Shown: one piece after another, positions 34,101 to 47,435 of the stretch
How positions within the stretch are numbered: the stretch's first letter is position 1
Layout of the letters: every line of letters begins with the position of its first letter
Source: Anticarsia gemmatalis
Lineage: Eukaryota; Arthropoda; Insecta; Lepidoptera; Erebidae
Direction of reading: 5' to 3'
DNA length: 64,000 nt
NCBI RefSeq assembly: GCF_050436995.1
Contig: NC_134751.1
Coordinates: 4,154,001-4,218,000 of the forward strand
The notes under the pieces: generated by a model
Seen by the model: only the letters and a program-made list of their open reading frames with translations
Told to the model about the DNA's origin: nothing
Databases searched by the model: none
Translations under genes and position numbers: made by a program

Positions 34101-37100
34101 TTCAGTGATTCGTTTTTATTTATATAGATATACATATAGTAGGATTATACGCAATTCGAAAATGTTCATGTATTAGTTATATAATAGTCCTTAGACAGCC
34201 TTGGCATAGACAAAATTATCTACATTATAATAAAAAAATCTGCATATTTCCATAATAAAGTAGGTGCACCAAAGATCACTATCAGCTGCATAAGGCTACG
34301 GGTCACTGATGTTTTAAGTTATAATTTTTTTAAATCTTCGATAGCTTCGAACCTTGTTTACAACACTTTCTACTAAGTTGTTGGACCATACTAGAACTGA
34401 CCTCAAACATGAAGGTGTCGACCTCTTCTCTCACACACTGGGGGTCTATTCTTTTACCGTCAGCTTCAGATAACAGTAACAAATCCAGGAACGCTTGCTT
34501 GTTCTTTATACCTTTCAAATACAAACGTTTTTTTAGTAAATATTTGCTTTACTCATTTAATTACCAATTCATATTGTAAACATTAATTTAAGGCACTGAC
34601 AATCGTAATAGATCACAGGTTTATTTCGTGTAATTATTTCGCATTGTTGCAAAGTACGTTATTATGATTAGCTTGCAATGACTGAACACAATCAAAGGAA
34701 ACAAACTAGATATTTCTTGATGCATTCTTTGAACTGTAATGCGTAGTTAGATATAAATAATTATATACTTACCCACATCGTTAATTGCATGACTTGTAAT
34801 ATTAGCCTTCTTCAGTTCCTCGCGCCTGGCTTCAATTACTTTATTTGATTGACCGTGCAATACCTTCAGGGCTTTATCCTGTTTAGTCTTGTATGGCAGG
34901 AGGTTAAATATCGCGTCTAAACCTAGGAATGGTATTTGCATCCTCATTGATAGAATGGTTGATAACCTTGAATTAGAGATATAATTTGAATTGTACGAGG
35001 CTGATTGGCAAAACGGCGCTAATGATTTCAGATTATTTAGATGATAACAAAGCTTATGAGTGCACTACTTCTACTAAGTCTGTTTGTATTAACATTTGAT
35101 GTAAGATGATTTACTGTGTCAAGATTTAATTTCTTAAAATCTTTATCAAACTTTATTATTCATATTTTGTAAGTTTATTTTTTTTCTCAACACTGCACAT
35201 AGCAAATCATTTACATAACATTGTTACATGAAAATGTTAACAATTAAAAATTAGTTAAATACTTGTAAAAAGTTTATGACAATTAATTAACATATCTGAC
35301 TTTGACTTTGAACAAAGTGGAGGACTTACTCATCGATTGACTTCACATATTCAGATTCGCTATGTTTCTGTGCGTCCACACATACACCCATTATAGATTC
35401 TAGAAAAAAATAAAATCCATTAATTTTATATTAATTTAGTATTAGTATCAGAATATTAACACTTCTATCAAAGGTTTCTGTAATAAATGGAATCTAACCT
35501 ATTTATATTGACTCATGTACGTTTCGGGGAATTCAGGGTCGATAAATTGATTCAATGTGAATCTATTCTAATATTATAAAGCTGAAGAGTTTGTTTGTTT
35601 GATTGTTTGTTTGTTTATTTGAACGCGCTAATCTCAGGAACTACTGATCCGATTTGAAAAATTCTTTCAGTGTTAGATAGCCTATTTATTGAGGAAGGCT
35701 ATAGGCTATATATCATCACGCTACGACCAATAGGAGCGGAGTAAGAACGGGAAATGTTACAAAAAATGGGGAAAACAATGACGCATTCTCTCTTATGTGA
35801 CGCAAGCGAAGTTGCGCGGGTCAGCTAGTCATAAATAAAAATCAAGGCTAAATATTCGTGACTATTATTGTGATTAAAGCCAGAAAGTAGTCTCACCAGT
35901 TACGTTGTCAAGAGCAGCGAGAGCAACCAGTGGGAACATGTCGATGGATGTGCGGTCCGTCATGTTGCGCAGTTTCTCCGTCAACACTCTCTGGTTCTTA
36001 CAGAACACGGGCAGGAAGTTCTGCAGAATGTTGAAGTGGAAAGCTGGCGTCAGGAACTTACGATGAGTTTTCCATCTCTGACCTAACGACATAGACAAGT
36101 TTGGAAGGTTAATTTTAAAGCACACACATACATTAATTGAATTAACGTGTCAGTTGATTCTTATCTAAGGTTGTCTTTTTTATAGACGTGTAATTTCAAA
36201 CATGATTAAAAGTGACAAAACGAAGATTTAGTAGTACGAACTTAATCCACGTTTGTTAATAAGGCGGTGTGTGAGGTCAGTGACCTTCTTACTTAGGTAT
36301 CTTAACAACTGATTTATTACCTGTGGATGTTAGCAGTCCTTCTCCGAGCCAACAGTTTAGGTAGCTGTACGAAAATCCTTTAGTTATATAGTCCATGCTT
36401 GTTATTATCGGCTGAAATATAATGTACGGTCAGTGTCGAAAAATCGTTGTACATATTTAAAGCATACTTTTCAATGAAAATAGTGAAATGACTGCTGCAT
36501 ATTGACTTGAAAGTAATTTTACAATCACTGTGAATTATTTGTTGACCAAAAGCAACAAATAAATTTATATTTTCATACAAAAACGTACGACTGAAGTTAT
36601 GATAATGCCAGGAGTTTACTTCTTGAAATATAGAAGCAATATCACGTGCTCCCAATTTAGAAACACATTAACTGCATAAGTTGTTTGAGAATTTTATTTT
36701 TGACAGATGAAAATTAAAAAAAATATATGTTTGTTGTTATTAAACGTAGGGAAGATTATAATGAAACCTGAGTTTCTTTAAACTGTTAAAAGGATGTGAC
36801 AGGTGTTATAGCCTCTAATCAGCACCAATTGAACAAGAGCTAGTTTTCCTTTATTCCGGGAGGAGATCCTGGCCCAATAGTGGAACGGGGTTTATAACGT
36901 GTATATATTAATACGTAGGGCAAAAACTTGGAACCCCTTTTTACGAAAAATGCGCGGACGCAGAAGTAGGAAATTTGCCACTCTTACAGTTTGTGTGCAG
37001 GACGAGCGCAGAACGCTAATATTTTATTTAATAATAATGCTTATAAAGTAAATTAAATCGATAAATAAAACATTATACACACACTACTACGCAGCTGACA

Positions 37101-40100
37101 TTGCCTATATACATAGCACTAACATAGACATAGAGTTCTGTTTTATATCTTTACTGTGGTCTTACTGAATGTCACACATTTTGATAATAAATGACTTATA
37201 AATTTAAATTAATTATAGTCGAATTTCGACTACTGGGCGTCAACTAGTAGAAATAAATATAACAAAACACATACCTCAATGTATTTTGGGTGCGTCAGCA
37301 ACACATATGGAGTAGAGAAGAGATGTACTCTCAAAGCATCGCCATATCTATGTACAAATTTGTCGACTAGGTTTAAAAATTCTGAAACAAATAGTATATA
37401 ATGTAAATCCATATGATTTGAGGGGCACGAGTTTTTGAATTCGATTCCAATTTCAGCAAAGATGTCTAGATAGAAAGAATAGATAATATATGCACGTTCG
37501 CGTTAATACCCGTGTATAAGACTAGAAAATAAACCTATTTTAGGCAATTTTATTTCAAACCATCTATATTAGAACCTGATTTTTGTTTTTATTAGGAGAG
37601 TAAGAAATCGTCGTTTTATTTCTATCACCATGTAAGTAATTTCTTGGCAGTGTTAACATTTTGATGTCATTGGCTAGAGAATCGAAACTAAATTAAAATT
37701 TTACTCTCCTGAAAAATTTCTTAAAATGACTTACGTGGTGATAGAACTTAAACGAGGAAATACAAACACAGATTAACCCTCACTACCATCATATGTTTAT
37801 CAGTGTGGAAATACTGCGACATTTCCACAAATAGCTATTACTAGATATGTAAAAAATGTATTATTAGAACATCTGTTTCTTTAGTCTATGGAAGTATTTA
37901 AAATAACTCATTTATGTGTCACCAGATGAAGATGGTAAAAATATTACTTGCTAACAAAGTGAGTTGCGATTTTTACATGCCTGATATTATTATAATATGT
38001 AGGTAGAGTATGTGAATATAAATGTTTTTGTAACGCGTGCTGATCAGAAAAATTAACTGCACGTTTGGCGCAGTGGTTAACGCGGTCACCTCGCCGCAAT
38101 AACCGTAGCGCCCGCGTGTGGTGGGTTCGAATCCCACCCGGGATAAAACTTTGTGTCATGAGTACGAGTATTTGTTCTAAGCCTGTTTATCAATTTATCT
38201 ATAATGCAATATTATGTAGGTATGTATTTAGAAGTATGTAAACATGTTTATCAGTTATTTGGTTACGGTAGCACAAGCTCTCCTTAGTATTGAGTCAAAT
38301 GACCGTGTGTGAGTTGTCCAATGATATTTATTTATTTAAAATGTATCTGTAGCTCAATTTTCTATAGTATTCTAATTGGTAATATCGACTAGCAAGCGCT
38401 TTATAACTTAAAATGCAACATGCGTTAGGGGTACTGATCAGTGCCTCGATTCTCTACTACTATCGACTACCGACAACCGAACTGTCATCGAGAAATTTTG
38501 TATGAAAACCTGATCAGCGCCTCTGACGGGTGTCGTAGGAAACATTCTGGCGGTACATTCTAAATGTCAAAATTTCGGTTGTCGGTAGTCGATAGTGGTA
38601 GAGAATCGAGGTACAGTTTTTCATACAATTCCTGATAGCTTTTCACCCTCCAATAGTGGATGGAATATCTTAACGTCAGTATTACACCTAAACTACACGG
38701 AAGTTAGTTTTTTGCGCCACGTAAAATCAACGATTATTATTTTTTACTGGTAGGCATAGTACCGACTATAAGAAATCGCTGTACGATTATCTATATTATA
38801 CAGTATGACTGGTGAGATACCTTCAATACTTATGGAGAGTACTCGGTACTCGATTCTCGTATAAAAAAAAATTGGACTTGATATAAAAAAAAAAATTAAT
38901 TACTTAAGGAACTTAATTTATTATCGAAATTTCTCTAAAAGTAAGTGAAATTTGGATAAATCTGGGGGCACGGAAGTGCCCCCGCAAGTCGAGCAAAAAA
39001 AAAGCGGCACGGCCGTAACATCCTTTTCTCGAAGCAATTCGGGCTATTTTTGACACCCCTATAATTTCGTTGTGGATAAAACAAGAAGCCTGGATTTTCA
39101 GCAACTAATCAGTCATTGTATAAACACGGTATATTTAAAATTTCAGTCAATTTGAACTAGTAGTTTAAGAATGACAACTTGTTAAAATTTTGAGTTTTGT
39201 CACTCACTGATTCACTGATTCACTGATTCACTGACTCACTGACTCACTGACTCACCGATCATCAAAAGTCTAAGGTACTTCTAGCAAACTTAGAAGCTTA
39301 AAATTTAGAATACAAATAGGGTTTAGTGTCATAATCATGGGAAAAATTTAATATTTTCTAATTTCGGTCCAGTTTTCTTAATACACCAACTGCAACAATA
39401 ACTTTGTAATCCCATATAAATGTATAAGATTACAAGGTTACATTTGCAGTTAATGAATTATTATTACTGTAGAAAATAAAATAAATAGGTGTAAATAGGT
39501 ACCTACTATATGGGGCATAACGGGAGGGGGTAAAGGGTGGGTAAGGGTGTTTAGCCCATGAAACTGAACAACATTCCCATAAGAAAATATGTTGAATTAT
39601 GGAAAAAAACGTCTTTCCATACAAATTGGACTTATGTTCGCTCTACAAAAAGAAGTGAGATGCCATCAAAAACATTCTGTAAAAACCTCAAGTCTCGCCG
39701 TAAAAAGTTGTGAGATCTATATAATACCAAGTCGATTAATCTATTTAGTCTCTACTTAAAGGACCTTCTGTCTTAAGTTATTACGTATGTTATTATCATG
39801 CCAATTTTAAAATAATACCTTTAAAACAAATAGATCGACTTGGACAAAAAGTTGTGAGATCTATATAATACTATATAGATCTCACAACTTTTTACGGCGA
39901 GACTTGAGGTTTTTACAGAATGTTTTTGATGGCATATTATACTCACGACACGCTTTACTAGTTTTGTTGCTAAGCGACAAGCTGTCAAAAATGGACTCGT
40001 CCATGTATTCTGTGTTCCAATTATTCCGCAGTTAAATACTGGACTCTCGGTGTACTGTGTACGAAGTTTACTAAGAAGTTATTTAATATTTAGTTTTTAC

Positions 40101-43100
40101 ATTATTTATTTCTTGATATAATATGTTCGCATACTATCACGTCCTCAAATATTGAAGGTATCTCACCAGTCATACTGTATATAAAAATGAATCTCTATTT
40201 CCCTTGGTTAAGCCATCAGGCGTGAACGGCTTTCCTTGAAGTACATGGATGATTCTTACGAAAAAAAAAAAAAAATTATGAATTAATTAAAAATAGGCTG
40301 TTAGGCGATACGAAGTTTGCGGGGTCAGTTAGTAAATAATAGTTTACAGAGTGGCGATTCCCTGCTACTATCGACTATCGACAACCGGCCAGTTATCAAG
40401 AAAAATTGTGTAAAAATCTAATTAGCTTCTAGCGTCACCGTAAGAACTGTTTTTGCACAAAATTTCATTTGTGAATCTCGATCTGTTAGTATCGCGGTTT
40501 TTCTTCTTTCCTTCTTATTCATAAAAATATATGAAGTTATGAAAGGCTTATAAAGAGGTTTGTTTCTTTCACTCCTTAGCGAAACGAAAAAGAGAAAACA
40601 TATTGCAGTAGTTTTATAACTAAAATAGGTTTTTAGTGTGTTTATGAATAAGAGGGTTAATTTTATCGTATTTAGAGGTCGACCAAGTGTCAAACTTTTA
40701 TAAGCCTCCAGAAAGCCTAAGACGTGCCTTAACGTCTGTTATCCTTATTGACAACAACCGGGACCGGTTTAAATACCACTATGTGGGCACCCATCTATGG
40801 AACGACCGCGCCAAGGTTCGCTTAACCCACACATCTTTTACCGAATGGTGAGAGCAAGTACGTCGCAGTACTGAAATTCATGATTGATGCGTGATGCTAT
40901 TTTAATAGCACGTTCAGACAATAATGACCAGTTTCTATGACTTTATACTTTATTTAAACAAAAAAAATGATACCTTATCAGTATAATTAAGATAATAATT
41001 GGCTATTGACCCTTTATCTATTGTCGTGAAGATATATTTCTTACAAACGGTTTCTAAGTCAATTAAATGTTAACTTTCAACATTTGACAGAATACAAAAA
41101 TAAATATTTTAAACTTTATATACTTGTTAAAAAATAACATACATAATATAACGCCTATCATAACCAAAGGTGTAGGCAGAGGTGTTCGACATACATTCGC
41201 ATTTCCCCATTAACAATGTTAGTCCCAGACTCGAGACCAAACAATTTCTTAATTCTTAGTTTTAAAGTAACTTGACACTTTGAACCAAGTCATTTACATA
41301 AGGAAACCTATTTATTTATCGTTTCTTTTCGTAAAATTTATTGTAATGTATTCGCATTACGTGATTCTCGTTGCCATAGATTCGGTTTACATAGCAAATC
41401 ACAAATATATCCGCGAAACAATTGAATTCGTTGCGGATGTCTGTAATTTAAAGAAATTATTCATTTATGACGAACTTCACGTCACGCGGCTCTGTTCAAG
41501 TACAAAATTTCATCCTTCATTAAATCCATTGGGATTTGATTTACGTAAAATAATACATAAATGAATATTATTGGAAAACTCACACACGGTCATTTGATTC
41601 CAAACAGAGCAGAGGACTATGAGAAGTTACTATGGTAACCAAATAACTGATAAACATACTAATATTCTTTTTAAATATATACCTATTTAGATACATTAAC
41701 AACCAGACTCAGAACAGATACTAATCACAAAAATATTTGTTCCGGGTGAGTTTCAAACCCACCATACGAGGTGACCACGTTAACATAAGTAGATAAGTAA
41801 TAAACATAGATATTATTAATATACGTAATTCAAAAATGATAATGGAAAAAGTAGCATATGCGTGTTCCCGAGTTTTTGACTGCATATGTAGTTTTTGCAA
41901 CAAACATAAATCCATTCTTTCAAATTTTTCGCGTATACAATAATATGAGCGTCCCGTCCCGGCATGACCGGGGCGACACCGAGTTAAATTTAACAATTTA
42001 TCTATTCGCGAAAACCACATGAAAATCCATTCAGCAAATACTGAGTTTATTAGCAGATGGACAGACGGTGGCTTTGTTTTATAATATCTAGTGATTAGAA
42101 GGAAGTAGGATGCTAAACATGCTGTATATAATTTCTTTAAATGTGTTGTGTCATTAATAAGATGTTATGTTTGATGTCTACATTATGTTGCAGCCGCAAA
42201 CGCTCTTCGCTTCAACGATGACATTGTTGAATTCATACTTACATTGATGCGCCTACTATAACTCAAAGAAACTGCACAAAATTTATATTAATTCTTAACA
42301 TCATTTCATTCATTTCCAAGCTTCGTTTGAATGAAGTTTTAATCTTTTAAACTTACTATAATTTGCGATAGTACGAAACCAAAAACTGATTTAGACAATT
42401 GATAGTTCTTGAACATCAAAATTGGGTATTCGATAACAGTCAAATCAGCTACTCATTACGAAATGGCAAAAACACATTTTATTACAGAAATAGACTGTAG
42501 TGACCTCAAGATGCAATCAAATGAGTTCCCAATACAATGTTTCTGTCTGTAATAATTACAATTTCTACATTATTTACGAAAAAAAAAGATACGAGTACAA
42601 GTTTAATAATTTTTCGTTAACCCAGTTAAATATCCATTTGTCACGAAAGTTCAAATTCATGGAATAAAGTAAGACTACTGTTGTCAATTACGAGGTCTCA
42701 GATGTAATTAGGCGTTTTTATATAGCTTGGTAGGGTTTGTAATATTATATAGTATAGCTAAAAACTGTCCCCGGGGTGGCTACTGTTTGAGCTTACTTTT
42801 TAATGTAGTAGTAATAGCACAGGCGTAATTTCTATTCTTCGCTATATATAAAAAATATTTGTGCCCTAAAATAATGTATGCATCGAAACGTTATGTACGA
42901 TTGTTTGACTATTAGGATTAGTTCCTACGCTACAAGGTTTATAAGAATTCAAAAGAATCGTATTCTCTCTTTAAAACGAATTGGAGCAAAACTTTAAAAG
43001 TATTTCGCTAATGGTTCTGCCAAAGGCCCCAAAACAAACCTAGTAAACATAAAAGAAGGTAGGTTGAAATAAATTTGCTTAATTTTTTTTCACCATTGTC

Positions 43101-43328
43101 ACGTAAATCAAATAAAAACATATTTATACATTCGACTAATTTATGTGCAGTTATGATTGTTTAAAATTATAACTTACCCGATGGTTTTACAATAAACAGA
43201 TGTGCATTCCCTAAAAGCGGTAAAGGGAAAGGTCCGGGTACATTAATCCTAGTGCTCTCACTAACTAAACGTATCCAAGACACCAGCAACAGTAACACTA
43301 CGATGACAGATAACAATAATAACAACAT
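31120..43328 (-). CDS. CYP4-clan cytochrome P450, copy B (11 exons, intact)
   Basis: Exons on the minus strand: 43328-43178, 37381-37275, 36411-36321, 36082-35897, 35399-35330, 34966-34773, 34511-34402, 33564-33431, 33118-33018, 31768-31592, 31280-31120. They join in frame to 493 residues. It has a Leu/Val-rich ER anchor, a normal proline hinge NVPGPFPLP, C-helix WKTHR, I-helix FMFEGHDTTT with the Glu used for covalent heme in CYP4 enzymes, KESMR (ExxR), FRPERF and the heme loop FSAGPRNCIG with Cys439. Compared with A it differs most in exons 2 and 3 (YITKGFSYSYLNCWLGEGLL), the B-C loop region expected to touch substrate, and in exon 9, where A and C have IERRM but B has IQRQI. Its last exons match A almost exactly. 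The 5.8-kb first intron holds a SINE, a MITE and a 1.4-kb inverted-repeat element. It is transcribed in the same direction as copy C. Confidence 0.92.
33960..34085. repeat. Dispersed repeat (CGAGTGCAACCTGCGCCGAA family), intron 7 of copy B
   Basis: CTCTCGCGTTGCATG, CGAGTGCAACCTGCGCCGAA, ACGTCAGGCATTTTA and CGCGTTAATTCCCGTATTCT occur in order. A second copy lies at about 28064-28170, and a short piece (TTCGCGTTAATACCCGTG) at about 37497. Confidence 0.5.
35562..35828 (+). mobile_element. Non-autonomous Helitron in intron 4 of copy B
   Basis: TCTATTCTAATATTATAAAG starts the element, and GCGCGGGTCAGCTAG ends it at 35828. It lies 68 bases beyond the donor of exon 4 and is antisense to the gene. 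The intron of copy A has its own Helitron (14788-15043) at a different place. Confidence 0.87.
38056..38338 (+). repeat. tRNA-derived SINE, family 2 (intron 1 of copy B)
   Basis: ACTGCACGTTTGGCGCAGTGG opens the element, with B box GGTTCGAATCC and an ATTTATTT tail. It is one of the most complete copies of this family in the window. Confidence 0.78.
38441..38614. mobile_element. MITE (CCTCGATTCT family), best-preserved copy
   Basis: Inverted ends of about 38 bases, GTGCCTCGATTCTCTAC on the left and GTAGAGAATCGAGGTAC on the right, surround a core of about 100 bases with CTGATCAGCGCCTCTGACGG. Its orientation is opposite to the copy at 15681-15873. Confidence 0.7.
38801..40177. mobile_element. 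1.38-kb inverted-repeat element with TA flanks (intron 1 of copy B)
   Basis: A 28-base end at 38801-38828 (starts CAGTATGACTGGTGAG) is repeated as its exact reverse complement at 40150-40177. Both sides are flanked by TA, as in Tc1/mariner-type insertions. A second inverted pair lies inside at 39661-39728 and 39868-39935. A tandem TCACTGAT/C run occupies about 39199-39255. No transposase frame is seen. Confidence 0.72.
39199..39255. repeat. Tandem TCACTGAT/TCACTGAC repeat
   Basis: Octamers CACTGATT and CACTGACT alternate about seven times within the 38801-40177 element. Confidence 0.75.
40645..40860 (+). repeat. SINE-like repeat (same family as 30025-30262)
   Basis: AACAACCGGGACCGG, AAATACCACTATGTGGGCAC and ACCCATCTATGGAACGACCG keep the order of the family. 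It lies in intron 1 of copy B. Confidence 0.55.
42418..42640. repeat. Repeat element with GGGTA...TAACCC ends (empty-site copy)
   Basis: The blocks ACAGTCAAATCAGCTACTC, CAAATGAGT, ATTTACGAAAAAAA, GAGTACAAGTTTAATAAT and TTTCGTTAACCCA match those at 53141-53629 in the same order, but without the Helitron that interrupts that copy. It lies in intron 1 of copy B. Confidence 0.65.
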
Positions 43329-43389
43329 TTTATTTATTTATCACTACACGAACAACCGCTTTTGGTGAAATACATAATCAGAATGCGAA
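43329..43389 (-). promoter_or_regulatory. Conserved 5' leader of copy B with upstream ORF
   Basis: The 13-codon upstream ORF MYFTKSGCSCSDK spans 43375-43334 on the minus strand and ends six bases before the main ATG. The leader matches copy C almost exactly and copy A closely, and diverges just beyond TTCGCATTC. Confidence 0.5.
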
Positions 43390-45940
43390 GTGAGGTCGTG
43401 CTGTGATCAACAAATTACATTTGAAATTTTTTTTAATATAACGGTTCAAGGTATATATGTTCTTGAGAAATCAGTTATCTTAATTATTTTTTAACTTATT
43501 TATTACTAGAAGGGACAAACACCTTCGCTTGTGTGTAAATTGATTGTTGAAAAAAGAACACAATTGGATTTCCGATTCAACTACCTCCATGATAATTTAA
43601 TCAAAGTCGGTTTGGCGGTTTCGCCGTAAAACAATACTAGACATACATGCACTTTAATTAACTTATGCATGCAAGTATGGATACGAGAACATTAACCAGG
43701 GCGGACTTGACCATTAACAAGTGACTGTAGTATTTATTATTCATCATATTGATCCTAGCGTATTTAAAAAAAAAGTTACTTTAAATGTCAAAACCAGTAA
43801 TCGACAATGTTCATGACTCCAATCCGCACTAAGTCAGAGTGGGGTAATCAAGACTTAACCTACCGTAAGGTTAAATGTGATTGAAACAAAAATACTACAT
43901 TTGGAAATAAATGATAATTTTTTAGGTTTACCCGAAGTTTGGAATAACCCCTGTCCACTAAATTTTCGTAAATCTGCTAGTTTGACAAATTAAAAACATC
44001 GGTCTGACTCATTAATTGCCCAGTTTGTGGAGGTGATTAAACTACATAACATAATGGGCTTCTAATCGAACAAAGCATAATTATATTTCATTAAATGTTA
44101 TTACTAAATGTTAGAAGATTTGTTATAATTCATCACAAAAACTGTCCATTCAACCTTCACAATGTTAGTGCTATGTAATAGGGGGCGAGCAATGTCATAT
44201 AAATCCGGGCCGACACTGAGACTCAATTTTTATATAAATTCGAAAAGGCCAATAGCACAGTGAGCAGTTGTACATATATACAGCCACCCAGGTCACATAG
44301 ACGAACAAAGTACAAACATCATAAACAAGAAATCTGTAATGCGATTCAACAACCGGCTAGCTATCCAGATATTTTAACGAAAATCTGATTAGCGCCTCTA
44401 GCGGGTGACGTATGTACTAATACTGCAGTAGATTTTTTCAAATGTCCCACTCACGATAGTCGATAGTACTTGACTGTAGAAAACCGCGCTACTATTTATC
44501 ATAAGTAAAATGTACAAAGGTCTCATATTGTCATTAGTCACATGCATTTACCGAGGATGGCTAGATTCTAGGAAATTACCGTTTATATGGTAAAGTGATC
44601 TGTAGTAAATAATTTACGTAGGAATGTGATTTGTGGAAAAAAACAATGAGTGGTTTTCTGGAGTATTTATCATGACACATTCATGTCCGGTAAACTGCGT
44701 CTTTTCGTAGCATTAGTGAACACTTGTGAGTGGCACAGGTATGGGGTATGAATTGAGGGTCCATAGTCAACTTCTCGGTGATTATCCGGAGCATGGAGAT
44801 GGCGTCATGGACCTTCGTGCCGCCATATACACGTAATGTCATCGTAATAGCGCCTACCGTTTTTCTATCTTTATAATTTGTGGTTTGTCATCAAAAATCT
44901 TTTAACTGTTCATTATGTCACGCCAGTATACTTACTTCTAGCAATGTTAATCACTCGTAGTTCCTGAGATTAGCGCGTTCAAACAAACAAACAAACAAAC
45001 TCTTCAGCTTTATAATATTAGTACAGATTATTTTATGCTTCCTAGCACTTTCAGAAATGAATAAAAGTTTGAAAATAATGAATCTTCAAACTTGTATAAC
45101 TTGGTTCAATGAGATCCTACAACTTTTGTGCCATACTAACTATTGCTCTTAATGGCTGGTTCGATATTTGTAATTTTTTTTGCCCTTTGAAAGCATGCCC
45201 AAAATGAATGTTCTCCCTTGGAAAGATAAACGGGTCAGAGCCCCTACCGTATTTTTTAAGAACTATTTTTTAAGTAATTTTAAATGTAAATGAAAAATAT
45301 AATCGTAGTACAAAAGCCGCGCTACTGGTCAGCATAGTTGAGTAGACATAGAAGCTAAGAAGCAAACCTTTTCCTACTAAAGACAACGTTGTTTGCCTAT
45401 CAGAACAGTTTTTAGGATTTCAACAAGACTCATACTAGTCTTAGCTCATAACAACTTAAGGCCATATCATATTTTAAGTGTACTTGACGTCACTTCAAGG
45501 CTTCATTCACATCGTTGAAGCCCGTTCAAGTTGTGTTATGAGCAAAACTACATGTTTTGCTCATAACACAACTTTATGTAATCAAAATATTTAATTGTGA
45601 TTTTCTGCAGATGGTACTAGTGAGTAGCGAGCGTCCGATATTTACCTCTTTAATACACAGAAGGAAATTTAAAATAGTTCTTGCGGAATATCCTAAGAGC
45701 GCTGATTACTATTTCATGCAAAATTTGTCGATAGCTACTCGGTTGTCGATATTCGATGGTGGTCTTCATATATTTTTATGGAGTCAGGGTTACGGTGTAT
45801 TTTCGTATATTGTTCGTTAGTACGTTTGCAAGCTAACATATTTTTAGTAGGCACTTGTTATTGACTAAATTATGTAATTTGTTTTTATGATAATAATATC
45901 ACTTGCTTTGTAATTGTCATTTTATGTCTAAGTAATTCAT

Positions 45941-46066
45941 CCCCGGTTTCTGAGTAGGTACATTAGCGGTAGTTTATCTATTCAATAGCTCTTTATTTAT
46001 ATGAGTTTAAGCGCTATTGAATAGATAAACTACCGCTAAATGTACCTCAGAAACCTTGGGTATATC
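45941..46066. mobile_element. Snap-back MITE, second copy
   Basis: ATTAGCGGTAGTTTATCTAT and its reverse complement form long arms ending in CCCCGGTTTCTGAG and CTCAGAAACCTTGGG. It is related to 19622-19739. Confidence 0.72.
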
Positions 46067-46247
46067 GTGCCATTGCTTGTTTAACTAGAATCGGCTGTCG
46101 CACAGAGAAGGTAATCGAACCCGAGTCGCATCGTTACCGTTCACAGAGGCATTTTACATACTCGAAATTATTCAAGTGGCGTTATTTGGCTACCGTCTGC
46201 TTTGATGGAAACAAGGCGTGTATTATGTTTTTTCTTTTTGACAACTT

Positions 46248-46474
46248 ACACACGATTATTTGATTCTAAACTAAGCAGAGCTTGTACTATAGTGACCAAA
46301 TAACTGATAAACATACAATTTATATACTTCTAAATAGATACATTTACAAACAGGCTCAGAACAAATACTCGTGCTTATCGCACAAGTATTTGTCCTAGTT
46401 AGGATTCGAACCGCTATGGCGCTACGGTTATTGCGGCGAGGTGACCACGTTGACTACGGCACCAAACGTGCAGT
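46248..46474 (-). repeat. tRNA-derived SINE, family 2
   Basis: On the minus strand it starts ACTGCACGTTTGGTGCCGTAG and carries a B box read as GGTTCGAATCC. It lies about 140 bases beyond the stop codon of copy C. Confidence 0.72.
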
Positions 46475-47435
46475 TTAGTTATTTTGTACATAATTATATA
46501 TGTATGTTTTATAAAATGAATGGCTAATGTTTATAAATAAGGCAAATACAAGTTTATTTATTTATTTATAAATAATAATATACAGTTATTAACATTAATA
46601 CTGTTACAATTAATTCGAATTTCTGGGCATCAGTTTGACATGTACTCCATTCTTAGATCTGAGCACGAGATCGGCGCTGAGCTCCGGCTGTATGTGCGAC
46701 GGTAGTATTATGAAGTGTTTGATTATCTCTGACACCATTACTTTCAGCTCCATCATCGCGAACTTTTGACCTGTATAACAAAACACAAACTTTTAAAGTG
46801 ATGCATAGTGTAATAGCAATTGGCACATATAGGCCAAAATACCCCATTTCCCAAATGTCTAATTACTTTCTCGTTTATAGGCACTGGAGGACGCCCGCAA
46901 CTCAGTATACGTTAAGTTCATATGAACTTAGCCTTACTTTCCATTGTAGACTCTTTACTAAGTTGGTGGAATATAATAATGCCCACTCATACACAATCAA
47001 GTTATCTGTCAGTAGTTTGACACAATCCTCACCTATACAATTCCTGGGTCCAGCACTGAAAGCCAGGAAGTTAAACGGATTCTTCAAGGGAGTCGCAAAC
47101 CGCTCCGGTCTGAACTCCAGAGGGTCATCATAAAGGTCCGGATGTCGCTGTGTCTGGTATATATTTATCATTACCGAAGTGCCTTTCACCAACTTTAAAC
47201 TACCAACCTCTGAAATATAATAAAATATTAACGATTTTAAACTCTCGCTTACACATAATATTATTATGCAACGGGTCTTAAACGCGGGTCTATGACCACG
47301 GTGATGCAATTCGATCGAAACTTCTGGTAAACCAATAAGATATCCTAACCTTTAATTTTCAATCGACTTTAAGACTCGTTGCATTATAATATTATAAATA
47401 AATTATTCCCGTGTTTTTGTCTGCATGGAAAGATT

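Larger units (their letters stand above)
43390..46609. other. Gene-free 3.2-kb spacer between copies B and C
   Basis: It holds a MITE fragment at 44349-44488, a 5' fragment of the Helitron at 44958-45027 (-), MITE sequence at about 45610-45770, the snap-back MITE at 45941-46066, a tRNA-like scrap at 46090-46150 and a SINE at 46248-46474. A short inverted repeat around CATGTTTTGCTCATAACACA lies at 45530-45575. The promoter of copy B and the terminator of copy C must lie in it. Two AATAAA motifs on the minus strand near 46554-46570 follow the stop of C by about 40 bases and could be its poly(A) signal. Confidence 0.5.

Noticed and set aside
39199..39255. Candidate CRISPR-like or satellite array
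   Set aside because: Short octamer tandem run without spacers, inside a eukaryotic inverted-repeat element.
41280..41564. Open frame of 94 codons on the plus strand in intron 1 of copy B
   Set aside because: AT-rich codons, no recognisable motif; likely chance.
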